From Gemmatimonadota bacterium (GTDB taxonomy: Bacteria > Gemmatimonadota > Gemmatimonadetes > Longimicrobiales > Gaopeijiaceae), in the NCBI GenBank assembly GCA_028873825.1, contig JAPPNM010000026.1, positions 1-35,123 of the forward strand: DNA of 35,123 nucleotides, in the 5' to 3' direction. The stretch's first letter is position 1. Every line of letters starts with the position of its first letter. A program made the translations under genes and the position numbers. Under the pieces are notes generated by a model. It did not search any database. It had not been told where the DNA came from and saw nothing but the letters and a program-made list of their open reading frames with translations. Positions 23,018 through 35,012 of the stretch are shown piece by piece.

Positions 23018-25622
23018 GTGACAACCAATCCCGCCTTGGCGACAGCTCCCGCGAACCTTGATCTGGGAGGTCTCTATCAGGCCGCATTCGGACGACCGAT
23101 GTCCCTCGGTTGGCAGCGCGCTCTCGTAGACGGCAGCTGGCCCGAGGTCCTGATCGCTCCGACGGGATCCGGCAAGACTGCCGGCGTGACGTTGGCATGG
23201 GCGCATCGTCGGCTCCACCGGCCCGAAGCGACTCCGCGCCGTCTCATCTGGTGCATGCCGATGCGCACGCTCGTGGACCAGGCGGCCGACGAGATTCGCG
23301 GGTGGATGGCGCGATGCGAGGCGAAGGGAGTCAACCCCGAGGGACTGATTCCGCGGCGTGAAGACGTTCATGTCGTCATGGGCGGCGCGGATTCGGGGGA
23401 TTGGCGCCTCAAACCCGAACGTCCTCTGATCCTCGTGGGAACTCAGGACATGATGCTCTCCAGGGCCTTGATGCGCGGCTACGCGTGCTCGAGGGCGGCG
23501 TGGCCCATGGAATTCGCGCTGCTGCACCGGGACGCGCAGTGGGTGTTCGACGAGGTGCAGCTGATGGGGGCGGGGCGCGCAACCTCCGCGCAGCTGGAGG
23601 CGTTTCGGCGGGGGGAGCACGAACGGGGCGTTTCGGGAAGCCGGTCGCGCGAGCCGGTTTGCAGAAGCCTCTGGATCTCGGCCACGCTCGAGCCGGAATG
23701 GCTCAAAACCGTGGATCACCCAGCTCCAACCAGGGTGCTGCGGGTAGAGCCAGCGACAGAGGATGACCCAAGGCTGCTCAAGCTCGCGCAGGCCGCGAAG
23801 CACCTGCATCGGGCTCCGGCCGCACCCGAGTCCTCCTCGGCCGCGCACGTGCGGGACTACCTCGCCCGGCTGGCCGAGTCCGTCGTTGACGCCCACCGGG
23901 CGGGTGGCATGACGCTCGTGATCGTCAACCAGGTCAAGCGCGCGCAGGAGCTGTACGCGAGCGCGGGCCGCATTCTCGCGCGTCGCGAGCGCAGGAATGC
24001 TGTTCCGAAGCTCGTGTTGCTGCATTCACGGTTCCGTGCCGCGGACCGTGAGCGTAAGATGGAATGGACTCGGGCCGACCCGGGCGAGCACGGGATCATC
24101 GTGATCTCAACTCAGGCGGTGGAGGCCGGCGTCGACATCTCCGCGGCGGTCATGGTCAGCGAGCTCGCTCCGTGGGCGTCAATGGTGCAGCGGTTCGGGC
24201 GGGCGAACAGGCGAGCCGAGGTCGATGGCGGTGCCGAGGTGCACTGGATCGACCTGCTGGGGCGCTTGGATGCCGACGACACGGCTGGAGAGAAGCAGGC
24301 CGTGGCCCTGTCGAAACCCTACGACGTCGACGATCTGCGCGAGGCCCGCGCGAAGCTCGTTGCACTTGGCGATGTGGCTCCGGTTCATCTGCCGCCACCC
24401 GGCGACATCGACCCTCCTTTGCGCGTGATCCGGCGCAAGGACCTCGACGAGCTCTTCGACACCGACTCGGACCTTACCGGGTTCGACGTCGACATCTCCG
24501 CGTACGTGCGCGACGCCGAGGACACGGATGTCCGGGTATTCTGGCGTGACCTGACGGAACCGGCCGACGATCCTCCGAAGCCCAGCGCAAACGAACTTTG
24601 CGCGGTGCCGATCGGGCAGGCGAAGAGGTGGATCCAAACGGCGACCGAGGCGTCCGGTACGGTCTTCTTCCGTCGCGATCCGCAGTGGCGCCGCCGCGAG
24701 GGAGCGGCGGAGTCCCACCCTCCGGGATGGCCTCCCCTTTCCCCGCGCGATCCGCCGTGGCCCGGACTCACGATCCTGGCCGACGTGAGGGCGGGAGGAT
24801 ACCGGGAGGATCTGGGCTTCACCGGCAACCGGAAGCACCGGCCGGCTCCAGTAGACCCCGACGCAGGGGCCGCGCGCGTGTCGGCGGCCAAGTCGGACGG
24901 CCACCGAACGCCGGAGGAGTCGGACGGATACGACGAGGACCCCGTGAGCCAAGCCGGACGGCCGGTGTCGCTCGCGGGTCATCGGCGGCACGTGGTTCGG
25001 GAGGTGCGCCATCTGGCCGGCGCGTTGCTGCTGCGCAACGAGACTCGCACCCTGCTCCTGCGCGCCGCGCGCTGGCACGATGTCGGAAAGGCGCACGAGG
25101 TCTTCCAGGACACGATGCGGCGCGGGCTGGACGGACAGGTGGTCCAGGAGAACATGCTGCTGGCCAAGACCGTGCTGAGAACACGCCACAAGCGCCGTTT
25201 CCGCCACGAGCTGGCGTCGGGACTGGCGTTTCTGGCTCACGAAGGCTGGCGGCGTGACGCGGATCTGACCGCGTACCTCATCGTCGCGCATCATGGGAAG
25301 GTGCGGATGAACCTGCGCGCGCTGCCGCGGGAGCAGGGACCGAAAGAGCCTGAGCGGGCCGGCGCCCGGTTCGCCAGGGGGGTTTGGGAAGGCGATCGCC
25401 TGCCCCCGCTCGACCTCGGAGGCGATGAACGATGGGAAGGCGGGCGCTTGACGCTGTCGGTCATGGAACTCGGCTGGGACGAGACGACGAGGGAAAGCTG
25501 GACCGAGCGGACACGGGTTTTGCTCGCGCGACTCGGACCGTTTCGGCTGGCTTGGCTGGAGACGCTGCTGCGCATCGCCGACCAGAGGGCGTCCGCGAAG
25601 GAGAGCGCGGGCCGATACGACG

Positions 25623-25630
<8 letters not shown>
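23018..25630 (+). CDS. cas3: Type I-G (I-U) Cas3 helicase-nuclease, helicase first, HD last
   Basis: The 870-residue protein has the reversed domain order of subtype I-G Cas3. The SF2 helicase comes first: Walker A APTGSGKT at about 46-53, the DEAH-box equivalent FDEVQLMG at about 177, SATLEPEW, VEAGVDIS at about 366 and QRFGRANR at about 390. An HD nuclease comes last: HRRHVVREV near 660, the HD pair in RWHDVGKAHEVFQ at about 685, and a later HHGK at about 757. In type I systems Cas3 is recruited by Cascade to unwind and degrade target DNA. All motifs look intact. It starts at GTG 23018 and overlaps the next gene by 8 bases, so the operon is translationally coupled. Confidence 0.93.
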
Positions 25631-28971
<3,341 letters not shown>

Positions 28972-28977
28972 GCAACC

Positions 28978-30639
28978 GTGTTCGGGTTTGCCTTCCGGTT
29001 TCCGGCCGGACGATACCACGCCACGCCGTGGGGCCGAAACGTCAACGAGGCGGATGTCGCGTGGCCGCCGGAGCCGTGGCGGATCCTTCGGGCGTTGATT
29101 GCCTGCTACTGGCGCAAGGGAGACCGGGAGCGCTGGAGCGAGGACGACTTGGCGCGGCTCGTCGATGCCTTGGCCGCCGATCTTCCCGTGTTCCGTCTGC
29201 CGGAGGGTGCCATTCACGCCCATACGCGGCACTACATGCCGATCAGGAAAGGGAGGGCCGAGTCGAGAACTTTGGTCTTCGACGCCTTCCTGCATCTTCC
29301 AGACGGCGGGGAGGTCCAGGTCATCTGGCGGGGCGTGGCACTGGATGGCGATCTGCTGGAGCTTGCTGGCGATCTTGCGTCCGGAATGGGCTATCTCGGC
29401 CGGGCCGAGAGTTGGACCGAATGCCGCGTGATTCTCGAAGCCGATGGCGAGCCGAACTGCGGCCCGGCGGAGGGCGGGTTTGCGGGCGAGTCGTTCCGGC
29501 TGCTCCTGCCGCGGTCGGCCACGTCCTACCGGGCGGTGCGCGAGCGGCTAATGAGGGAGGAGGGAGACCGCATTCGGGCCGCTGCGAAGAAACCGATCAC
29601 CGAGCGCGCACTTCGGGGCCGAATCGCCAAGTCGTTTCGGGCAAAGTCCGTGGACACCCTCCCCGCCCGCTTGGTAGACGCCATCACGGTGGACACCGCC
29701 GACCTCCAGAATCGCAAGTGGAACCGCTCCCCCGCAGCCTACGAGGCTATCTACGCGCGGGATCCCGCGACCAATCCCGGTGTTGTGCCGCGTTCGCTCG
29801 GGAGGCGCAGAATCAGGAGGGCAAGCAGCGTGAAGAACCAACCGACCGTCGCGCGCTATCTCCTGGCGGGCCGACCGCGCCCTCGAATCGAAGATTCGGT
29901 GAAGATCGGCGAGGTGATGCGGGCGGCGGCGCTGTCGAAGTTCGGGTGGGCCACCGATGACGTCTCCGGGAAGCGGGTGCCACGCGCCCCGTGGCAGGTC
30001 ACCGGGCGCGACGAGCAGGGCCGCCCGCTTCGCGACCCGGCCCACTCTCACGCGTTCTGGCTCCCCGAGGATGCCGACGAAGACGGATGGATCGATCATG
30101 TGACGGTATTCGTCGCCGACGGCATGGACCACAGCGTTCGGTCAAGGCTCGACCGGATCACGCGGCTCTGGATCACCGCGAGAGCTCGTGACGAAGCTGG
30201 GGAAAAGCCGAAGATCGACGAGTGGCGCCTGGCCCTGGAGGGGTTCGGCAGCAGGGAGGACTTCGCCGGGGCTTCGCGGCTGCTGGCCACATCGCGGCGC
30301 TGGCGGAGCGTAACTCCGTTATTGGCGGCGGGCCACCTGAAGAAGGCCGGGTACGAGGGAGAGGTGCACCGGCTGCTTCGGCGGCGCGGGATTGCGACGG
30401 AGGGTGTGGCGGTCGAGGAGTTGCGTGACATCGATGTCGGTGGCACGGCACGGCGCGCGCTGAACTTCCACAGGTTCCGCTCGCGGGGGCGGGAGCGGCA
30501 GATCGACACGAGGGGGGCTTTGCTGGAGATCACGTTTCCAGAGGATGTTCGGGGACCGCTGGCTCTCGGGTACGCCAGCCATTTCGGGTTGGGAGCGTTC
30601 GGGGGTGTTGGGGACGCGAACACCACGGGAGGGCGTTGA
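28978..30639 (+). CDS. csb2: Type I-G Csb2 (fused Cas5-Cas6)
   Basis: The 553-residue protein belongs to the GSU0054/Csb2 family, which combines the Cas5 role (5' handle binding) with the Cas6 role (pre-crRNA processing) in subtype I-G. Visible signatures are the RAMP-type start MFGFAFRFPAGRYHATPWGR, then WPPEPWRILRALIACYW, HYMPIRKGR, the PVARYLL-like strand TVARYLLAGRP, and the well conserved HSHAFWLPEDADEDGWIDHV (about 360-380). The C-terminal glycine-rich loop GYASHFGLGAF is the expected RAMP motif. It begins at GTG 28978. The cas10-like gene starts 3 bases after its stop, which is operon-like spacing. Confidence 0.92.
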   Translation: MFGFAFRFPAGRYHATPWGRNVNEADVAWPPEPWRILRALIACYWRKGDRERWSEDDLARLVDALAADLPVFRLPEGAIHAHTRHYMPIRKGRAESRTLVFDAFLHLPDGGEVQVIWRGVALDGDLLELAGDLASGMGYLGRAESWTECRVILEADGEPNCGPAEGGFAGESFRLLLPRSATSYRAVRERLMREEGDRIRAAAKKPITERALRGRIAKSFRAKSVDTLPARLVDAITVDTADLQNRKWNRSPAAYEAIYARDPATNPGVVPRSLGRRRIRRASSVKNQPTVARYLLAGRPRPRIEDSVKIGEVMRAAALSKFGWATDDVSGKRVPRAPWQVTGRDEQGRPLRDPAHSHAFWLPEDADEDGWIDHVTVFVADGMDHSVRSRLDRITRLWITARARDEAGEKPKIDEWRLALEGFGSREDFAGASRLLATSRRWRSVTPLLAAGHLKKAGYEGEVHRLLRRRGIATEGVAVEELRDIDVGGTARRALNFHRFRSRGRERQIDTRGALLEITFPEDVRGPLALGYASHFGLGAFGGVGDANTTGGR

Positions 30640-30642
30640 CCG

Positions 30643-31038
30643 ATGTCACGGTGCATCGCGGAGTACGTAGCGGGTGACCTCTCCGGCATTCAGGACTACA
30701 TCCTCGGAGTTAGAACCGTCGGCAAGGCACAGGCCAAAAGACTGCGCGCGCGATCATTCCACGTTGAGATCTTCGAGTACGCGGCCTTGGCGACGGCCCG
30801 AGCCCGCCTGGGCATCACGGACGCGAGCACATCCCGCTGCACATTGGGCCGGTCACCGGATTCCCCCGCCGGGTGGAAACCCGGCCAATTTGACCAATAT
30901 GGTCACATACTGACAATGGTGTTCCTGCGGCACCGGCGCGGATGGCGTGACGGACCCCAACACCCCCTGGTGCGAATGCCCACCCGGTCGCCCAGATTCG
31001 GATTCCGCCACTGGCCACCCACCGCGACAGGAGAATGA
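30643..31038 (+). pseudogene. 5' fragment of an HD-less cas10-like gene, fused to unrelated sequence
   Basis: The first 55 residues are Cas10 text: EYVAGDLSGIQDYILGVRT followed by GKAQAKRLRARSFHVEIFEYAA. GD(I/L)SGIQ..I and K.LR.RSF.(V/L) mark the start of the Palm 1 region of Cas10, the type III polymerase that makes cyclic oligoadenylate. No HD domain precedes it. After about ARARLGITD the likeness ends. The frame continues through a hairpin and a TGACC-N5-GGTCA dyad to a stop at 31038, with no second Palm and no GGDD motif. It begins at an ATG 3 bases after the csb2 stop, so cas10 was probably an operon member before truncation. The product, if made, cannot be a polymerase. Confidence 0.6.
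30868..30905. promoter_or_regulatory. Hairpin followed by TGACC-AATAT-GGTCA operator-like dyad
   Basis: GCCGGGT-GGAA-ACCCGGC (30868-30885) is a perfect 7-base stem. It is followed at 30891-30905 by a dyad with perfect 5-base arms, in an AT-rich patch that also gives a TTGACC -35 candidate. Dyads of this form are familiar to me from promoters of Phd/YefM-type antitoxins. It lies inside the chimeric cas10 frame and may drive the small gene at 31063 and the CARF gene. Confidence 0.4.
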
Positions 31039-31062
31039 TGAAGAGCCCAAGGGAACAGTTTC

Positions 31063-31287
31063 ATGAACACGAAATCGAAGGACAGCACGGATCAGGCCTC
31101 GCGAGATGGCGGAAGGGGCGCCTCGATCACGCCTTCGACCGCCGCACTCATGCGAAGGCTCGGCCCCTCGCCCGCCCCCCGGATGCTGACGCCATCCGAG
31201 ATCGCCTTGTTGCGAGCCGACAAGCGGGAGATGCCCCAGGTGGTCGACGAAGCTCTCGCCCGCAAGGACGAAGAATCAGAGAGTTGA
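31063..31287 (+). CDS. Small protein of unknown function (74 residues)
   Basis: The first half is polar and probably disordered (NTKSKDSTDQASRDGGRG). The second half, LTPSEIALLRADKREMPQVV followed by DEALARKDEE, is charged and helix-forming. AAGGGAAC about nine bases before the ATG is a fair ribosome binding site. It lies between the cas10 fragment and the CARF gene, 46 bases before the latter and in the same orientation. I recognise no family. The gene could belong with the dyad upstream, for example as a small antitoxin-like regulator, or be a leftover of a larger type III module. Both are guesses. Confidence 0.45.
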   Translation: MNTKSKDSTDQASRDGGRGASITPSTAALMRRLGPSPAPRMLTPSEIALLRADKREMPQVVDEALARKDEESES

Positions 31288-31333
31288 GCTGCTTGAGAGA
31301 TGATTGGCTTCACTCACGATGCGGGAGCATAGC

Positions 31334-33223
31334 ATGACCCACGAAACGCCCGAACGGGAACACGTCCTCCTCACCGTGCTCGGGACCAATCCACGGAATG
31401 CGACCTACGAGCTGGGCGGCGTAACGCAGGATGCCCGCCTGGCACCCGTGGCGCTGCTGCGCCTTCTACCCGAAGTTCGCCGCCCCACGCGGGTACTCGC
31501 CCTCTGCACCGGGGAGGCGAGTCAGGAAAGCTGGCCAAGCCTCGAAGAGAACCTTCCCCAAGGCTGCGCGGCCGACCTCGTGGACCTTCCGGACGGCGAC
31601 TCGCCCGAGGATGTCGACACGTTCCTGGAGGTGGTCGCGGAGGCTGTCCCCGGCCGCGCCGGCCTGACCGTCGACGTGACCCACGGCTTCCGGCACTTCG
31701 CCTTCCTCACCTACGTCGGCGTTCTCTATCTGGCGGCCCTGCGCGACGTGACGATTCGCGGCGCATACTACGGCCTGTACCGGCGCGACCGGACAAGTCC
31801 CTTTCTCGATCTGGCCCCTTTGTTGGAACTGCCGCAATGGATCCACGCGGTCAAGGTGCTGTCCGAGACGGGCAGCACCCTGCCGATTGCGGAGGCCATC
31901 AAGGCGAGACGCGGGTCTTCGCGGCCGGAGAGTCAAGTGGTTCACAACCTGTATCGGGAACTGTCGCGCTTTTCCTCGGCCTATCTTTCCGGCCTGCCGC
32001 TGGAGCTCGGGGCGCAGACGCGGCTCATTCTCGATCAGCATCTCAAGCCGTTGCGGAAGAGGCTGGTGCAGGTGCACCGTGTCCCGCTCGCATCTCGGCT
32101 CGTGAAGGATCTCGAGCAGGCGATGACTGCCTACGATCTTCCCCCCGAATCGGCTTCCCCCAGGGGGGCCTGGAAGGGTCGCATGGGCCTTAGTGACAAC
32201 GAGCTGAGGCGACAGGCCAAGGTCGTTGACGACCTGCTGCGACACGGGAACCTCCCGGCGGCCCTGGGCCTGATGAGTGAGTGGACCGTTTCCTGGATGA
32301 CATGGCGGCGGGGGCGCATGGCCGACTGGCTGGACCATCACGGCGGCAGGCGCGAGGCGGCCAACGCTCTCAACGCCATGGCCGCCGCCGCTGACGACGC
32401 CGAGCTTCGAGCCAGCCTGCTGGACGAGCAGCCCGACCTCGGGCGGTTCTGGAAATCACTTCGCGAGCTGCGCAACGGATACGCCCACCACGGCATGAGG
32501 CGTCAGGACTTGGTCGCATCACCGGACTTGGACGCCCGTCTCGCCAAGGTGCACGAGTACTGGAATGTGCTTCGCGCCCGTCCGCAACTCACAGTCGCAC
32601 TTGACGAGGGATCAAACGCGCGCCTGCTGGTCAGCCCCATGGGACTGCCGCCAGGCGTGCTGTTCAGCGCGCTCCACGCGTGTCGCTCCGACGGCGGGTT
32701 CGGCGAGCCGACAGAGTGCATCGTCGTCTGTTCCGCCGAGACCGAGGGAGGCATCGCGGAGGCCCTCCGGGCCGCCAGATACGAGGGTGCCGCGACACCG
32801 CTGGTCCTCTCGGACCCGCACGGAGGCAGGACGGAGATCAAGCGCTTGCTGACCGGTGCGCGACGGCGGATCTTCGGAGCGAGGGAGATGCTCGTCAACG
32901 TTACGGGAGGAACGACGCTCATGGGACTTGCGGTGGAGGCGCTTGCGAACGAGGGCCGTCGGCTCGCCTGCCCCGTCCGCCGCTTCGGCCTCATCGTGGC
33001 CTTATTGTCGTGGGGGGCCGGCTCCCGCCCGGGATGTCACCTCCTCGTTGCGTCACGAATGATGTCGTGGTTGCAGTGGTTCAACATCACGAATTCGCCG
33101 CCGTCCTCTCGGCGACCAGGTGACCCGGTTCTTTCGGTCGACATATGCCTCCCACACCTCGTCGGCGGTTCCCCGTATCCGGTGGACCTTGAGCCCTGGG
33201 TGCCGGGGGTTACTCTCCAGTAG
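31334..33223 (+). CDS. CARF-HEPN-CARF protein of the Csx2/Csm6 class, C-terminus probably replaced
   Basis: The N-terminal CARF domain (about 1-190) has LLTVLGTNPRNATYELGG and the Csx2-type motif LTVDVTHGFRHFAFLTYVGV (about 112). The middle part holds a HEPN-like helical bundle with the RNase motif R-x4-H in RELRNGYAHHG (about 375-385). A second CARF-like domain follows, beginning RLLVSPMGLPPGV (about 429) and carrying LVNVTGGTTLMGLAVEALAN (about 518). CARF domains bind cyclic oligoadenylate made by Cas10, and HEPN cuts RNA. Past VRRFGLI (about 33,000) the frame runs antisense through a toxin gene until 33223, so the natural end seems lost. The ATG at 31334 has GGGAG 7 bases upstream. An earlier TTG at 31304 is less likely. 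Confidence 0.78.
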   Translation: MTHETPEREHVLLTVLGTNPRNATYELGGVTQDARLAPVALLRLLPEVRRPTRVLALCTGEASQESWPSLEENLPQGCAADLVDLPDGDSPEDVDTFLEVVAEAVPGRAGLTVDVTHGFRHFAFLTYVGVLYLAALRDVTIRGAYYGLYRRDRTSPFLDLAPLLELPQWIHAVKVLSETGSTLPIAEAIKARRGSSRPESQVVHNLYRELSRFSSAYLSGLPLELGAQTRLILDQHLKPLRKRLVQVHRVPLASRLVKDLEQAMTAYDLPPESASPRGAWKGRMGLSDNELRRQAKVVDDLLRHGNLPAALGLMSEWTVSWMTWRRGRMADWLDHHGGRREAANALNAMAAAADDAELRASLLDEQPDLGRFWKSLRELRNGYAHHGMRRQDLVASPDLDARLAKVHEYWNVLRARPQLTVALDEGSNARLLVSPMGLPPGVLFSALHACRSDGGFGEPTECIVVCSAETEGGIAEALRAARYEGAATPLVLSDPHGGRTEIKRLLTGARRRIFGAREMLVNVTGGTTLMGLAVEALANEGRRLACPVRRFGLIVALLSWGAGSRPGCHLLVASRMMSWLQWFNITNSPPSSRRPGDPVLSVDICLPHLVGGSPYPVDLEPWVPGVTLQ

Positions 33224-33328
33224 ACGCAGGCACCTGAAGATTGCCTTCTTCAGCGAGGGAGACTTCTTGCGAAGTTGCTTCTTGAACGATGGAGCGATCG
33301 TAACCCGGGGCGCTTGACCTGACCTCAC
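33037..33328 (-). pseudogene. RelE/HigB-type toxin gene with a one-base frameshift
   Basis: The frame reads VTIAPSFKKQLRKKSPSLKK through KVHRIRGTADEVWEAYVDRK and NRVTW, typical of RelE/HigB-like mRNA-cleaving toxins. Then it runs into nonsense. One base over, the sequence continues REDGGEFVMLNHCNHDII, the expected C-terminal end with its conserved His-rich tail, to a stop at 33037. The 292-base length is one more than a multiple of three, consistent with a one-base insertion near 33115. It starts at GTG 33328, overlapping the antitoxin stop as GTGA. Either the toxin is inactive or the base is a sequencing error. The CARF frame reads antisense through it. Confidence 0.7.
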
Positions 33329-33615
33329 TCCTCCTGCAGCCACCGGATGGCGTCCTCGAACGAGTCGAAACTCACGCCCTCCCCACGGCGAATCTCAGTC
33401 AGAGCTTTCTTTTCGGCACGCTGCCACGCGGCTGACCAGTAGTAGTCCTGCGACGGAATGCGGGCAACCCCGGTGGGGATGGAAGCTCGCCATCTGGGCA
33501 CCTCCATCGTTGACATCCGAAGGTTGGAACGCGGGGGCAAAAGGGCACTGAGGGTCATCTGCCCGACCACGGGGTTCTGGTAGCGTGTCGGGAGCGAGAG
33601 CGAGTGGGCCATCAT
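33325..33615 (-). CDS. Antitoxin partner of the RelE/HigB-like toxin
   Basis: The 96-residue protein has an N-terminal beta-rich part (MTLSALLPPRSNLRMSTM) and a C-terminal segment YYWSAAWQRAEKKALTEIRR with FDSFEDAIRWLQ. That tail, with a W..W...E..A..(D/E)I..G......S.E....L pattern, is typical of antitoxins that pair with ParE/RelE-like toxins and wraps the toxin. The start at ATG 33615 follows an unusually strong AGGAGGGGAGGAGG and overlaps the stop of the small upstream gene (ATGA). The stop overlaps the toxin start (GTGA). This antitoxin is the only one of the three cassette genes without a frameshift. Confidence 0.7.
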   Translation of the reverse strand: MMAHSLSLPTRYQNPVVGQMTLSALLPPRSNLRMSTMEVPRWRASIPTGVARIPSQDYYWSAAWQRAEKKALTEIRRGEGVSFDSFEDAIRWLQEE

Positions 33616-33847
33616 GCCTCCTCCCCTCCTATCTCCTTCATGGCTTCGGTCAGCGACTCGACAAGCTGGCTCGCCGTCTTGACCGTTAGGCCCACGGTGA
33701 AGACTAGTGGGGCTCCTGTTCCACCCCCTCTCGGGTAATCTGGGGCGCGCCGGCCAGAAAGTGGACAACGGCATGGTCATCGGTTACACCGACCACCATG
33801 CCGGATGCGAGGAACGGAAGGAGGCGAAAGGAAGCAGGCTCAGGCAT
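33612..33847 (-). pseudogene. Small gene heading the TA cassette (DUF3467-like pattern), frameshifted
   Basis: The first frame reads MPEPASFRLLPFLASGMVVG followed by VTDDHAVVHF. After a GGGGG run near 33735 the reading moves by one base to GAPLVFTVGLTVKTASQLVE followed by SLTEAMKEIGGEEA and a stop overlapping the antitoxin ATG. Joined, it would give about 78 residues. The ending resembles the VVMS..TAK.L...L.EAI pattern of DUF3467-type small proteins, an uncertain call. The 236-base length is one short of a multiple of three, consistent with one lost G in the run. Confidence 0.5.
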
Positions 33848-33875
33848 GTCGTTTCCTGGTTTGGAGGGTGTCGGA

Positions 33876-33909
33876 TGAACCGGCCCCCCGGCCAGCCGGT
33901 TACGGTTCA
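33876..33909. promoter_or_regulatory. Inverted repeat TGAACCG-N20-CGGTTCA upstream of the TA cassette
   Basis: Perfect 7-base arms lie 29 bases upstream of the first cassette ATG, where a TA operator would be expected. The rest of 33910-34102, between this repeat and the second mcrC, shows nothing I recognise. Confidence 0.35.
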
Positions 33910-34102
33910 TGGACTGTGAGGGCTGACGATGGGCTGAAATCGGGATGAAGCGCCGAACGGGATGGATAACGCCTCGCATCCCTACCGGGCAATCCCCTCT
34001 CCCCATGAGGGCGGCAACCGACGGTCCCGATGGCGAAGGCGAAGGGCTTGGGCGCGTGCTGGGATTGTGGCCCGCTCGCGCCGTGGTGCGCCATGCCGGG
34101 AT

Positions 34103-35012
34103 TCAGGTCGTCGCCAGCGTCCGCAGCGCTGTCCGCACGCTGGCCCCTGCGTTCGCGACGTCGAACGGCAGACAAGCGAGCCTCAAGCCGTCGAAGAACC
34201 GACAGGTGAATGGGCTGGTGAAGCCCGCGCTCCGGGGGTACGCGAGGGCCACCGTGCGACATCCGTACCTCTTGCCGTAGGCATAGAGCTGGTACACGTC
34301 GGAGGAGACGACGTCCCGGATGAGGTCCGGACCGCCCCGGCCGATGTGCTTCCACTTGGCGTCGAGGACAAACCGGACGGCGCCGGTCGCATCGCGGAGC
34401 GAGATGTCGGGCCTGATCGCGAAGAACGACCTGTCCCCCTTCAAGGCCATGTGCCGTCGAGGCCCCTGGGGGATCACCCGGAACTCGCTCTGGTGGCGCC
34501 GAAAGCTGTGGGTCAGGAAGTCCTCGAACACCTCCTCCATGGGGAAGAGCAGCGACCGGTTGACGTGCCTGCCGGACCAGGTCGCGAGCCCGCGGTTGAA
34601 GAGGAAGAGGCCGACCCACCGCATGACCGGGCCGTAGTGCGGCATGGAGCGGTCTACGCTGTGGCTCCGCCAGTCCGCGCGCTGGTCTCGCGCCGGCGGG
34701 ACAGCCGAGAACGCCGGTTTGAGATCCGTGAGCAGCCGCTTGTTGCCCTCGTTGCGCACGACGGGCTCGAGCCTCTCGAGCGCGGTGCGGATAAGCCGGT
34801 TGGCCGGGCGGTTGGGACTGAGCTCGTCGTGTTCGACGTGGAAGCGGGAGCGGTCGATCAGGTTCTCGCGCAGGTGGTCGCGAAAGACGATGCGCCCGCG
34901 CAGGAAGGGTAGGTTCTCCCGGACCGGCACGTAGCGTCGGCTGAGGCCGCCCGTCACGAGCACCCGGACGTTCTCCAGAAATGTCCGGACGAAGACTTCG
35001 AGCATGGGGAAG
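34103..35012 (-). CDS. mcrC: Second McrC-type endonuclease, N-terminus cut by the contig end
   Basis: This is the C-terminal 300 or so residues of an McrC protein different from that at 765-1847. The N-terminal part starts within LEVFVRTFLENVRVLVTGGL and runs through NLPFLRGRIVF and FHVEHDELSPNRPANRLIRTA, the well known McrC middle region. The nuclease core follows: FAIRPDISLRD, VRFVLDAKWKHI (PD...D-x-K) and SSDVYQLYAYGKRYGCR. The ATG at 35005 is internal. The real N-terminus and any mcrB partner lie beyond the poly-G tract. The stop at 34103 is separated from the TA cassette by about 260 bases. Confidence 0.85.

Noticed and set aside
30861-30890. Possible single CRISPR repeat ending in GTGGAAAC
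   Set aside because: Only one copy exists and no spacer-repeat periodicity. It is better explained as a hairpin.
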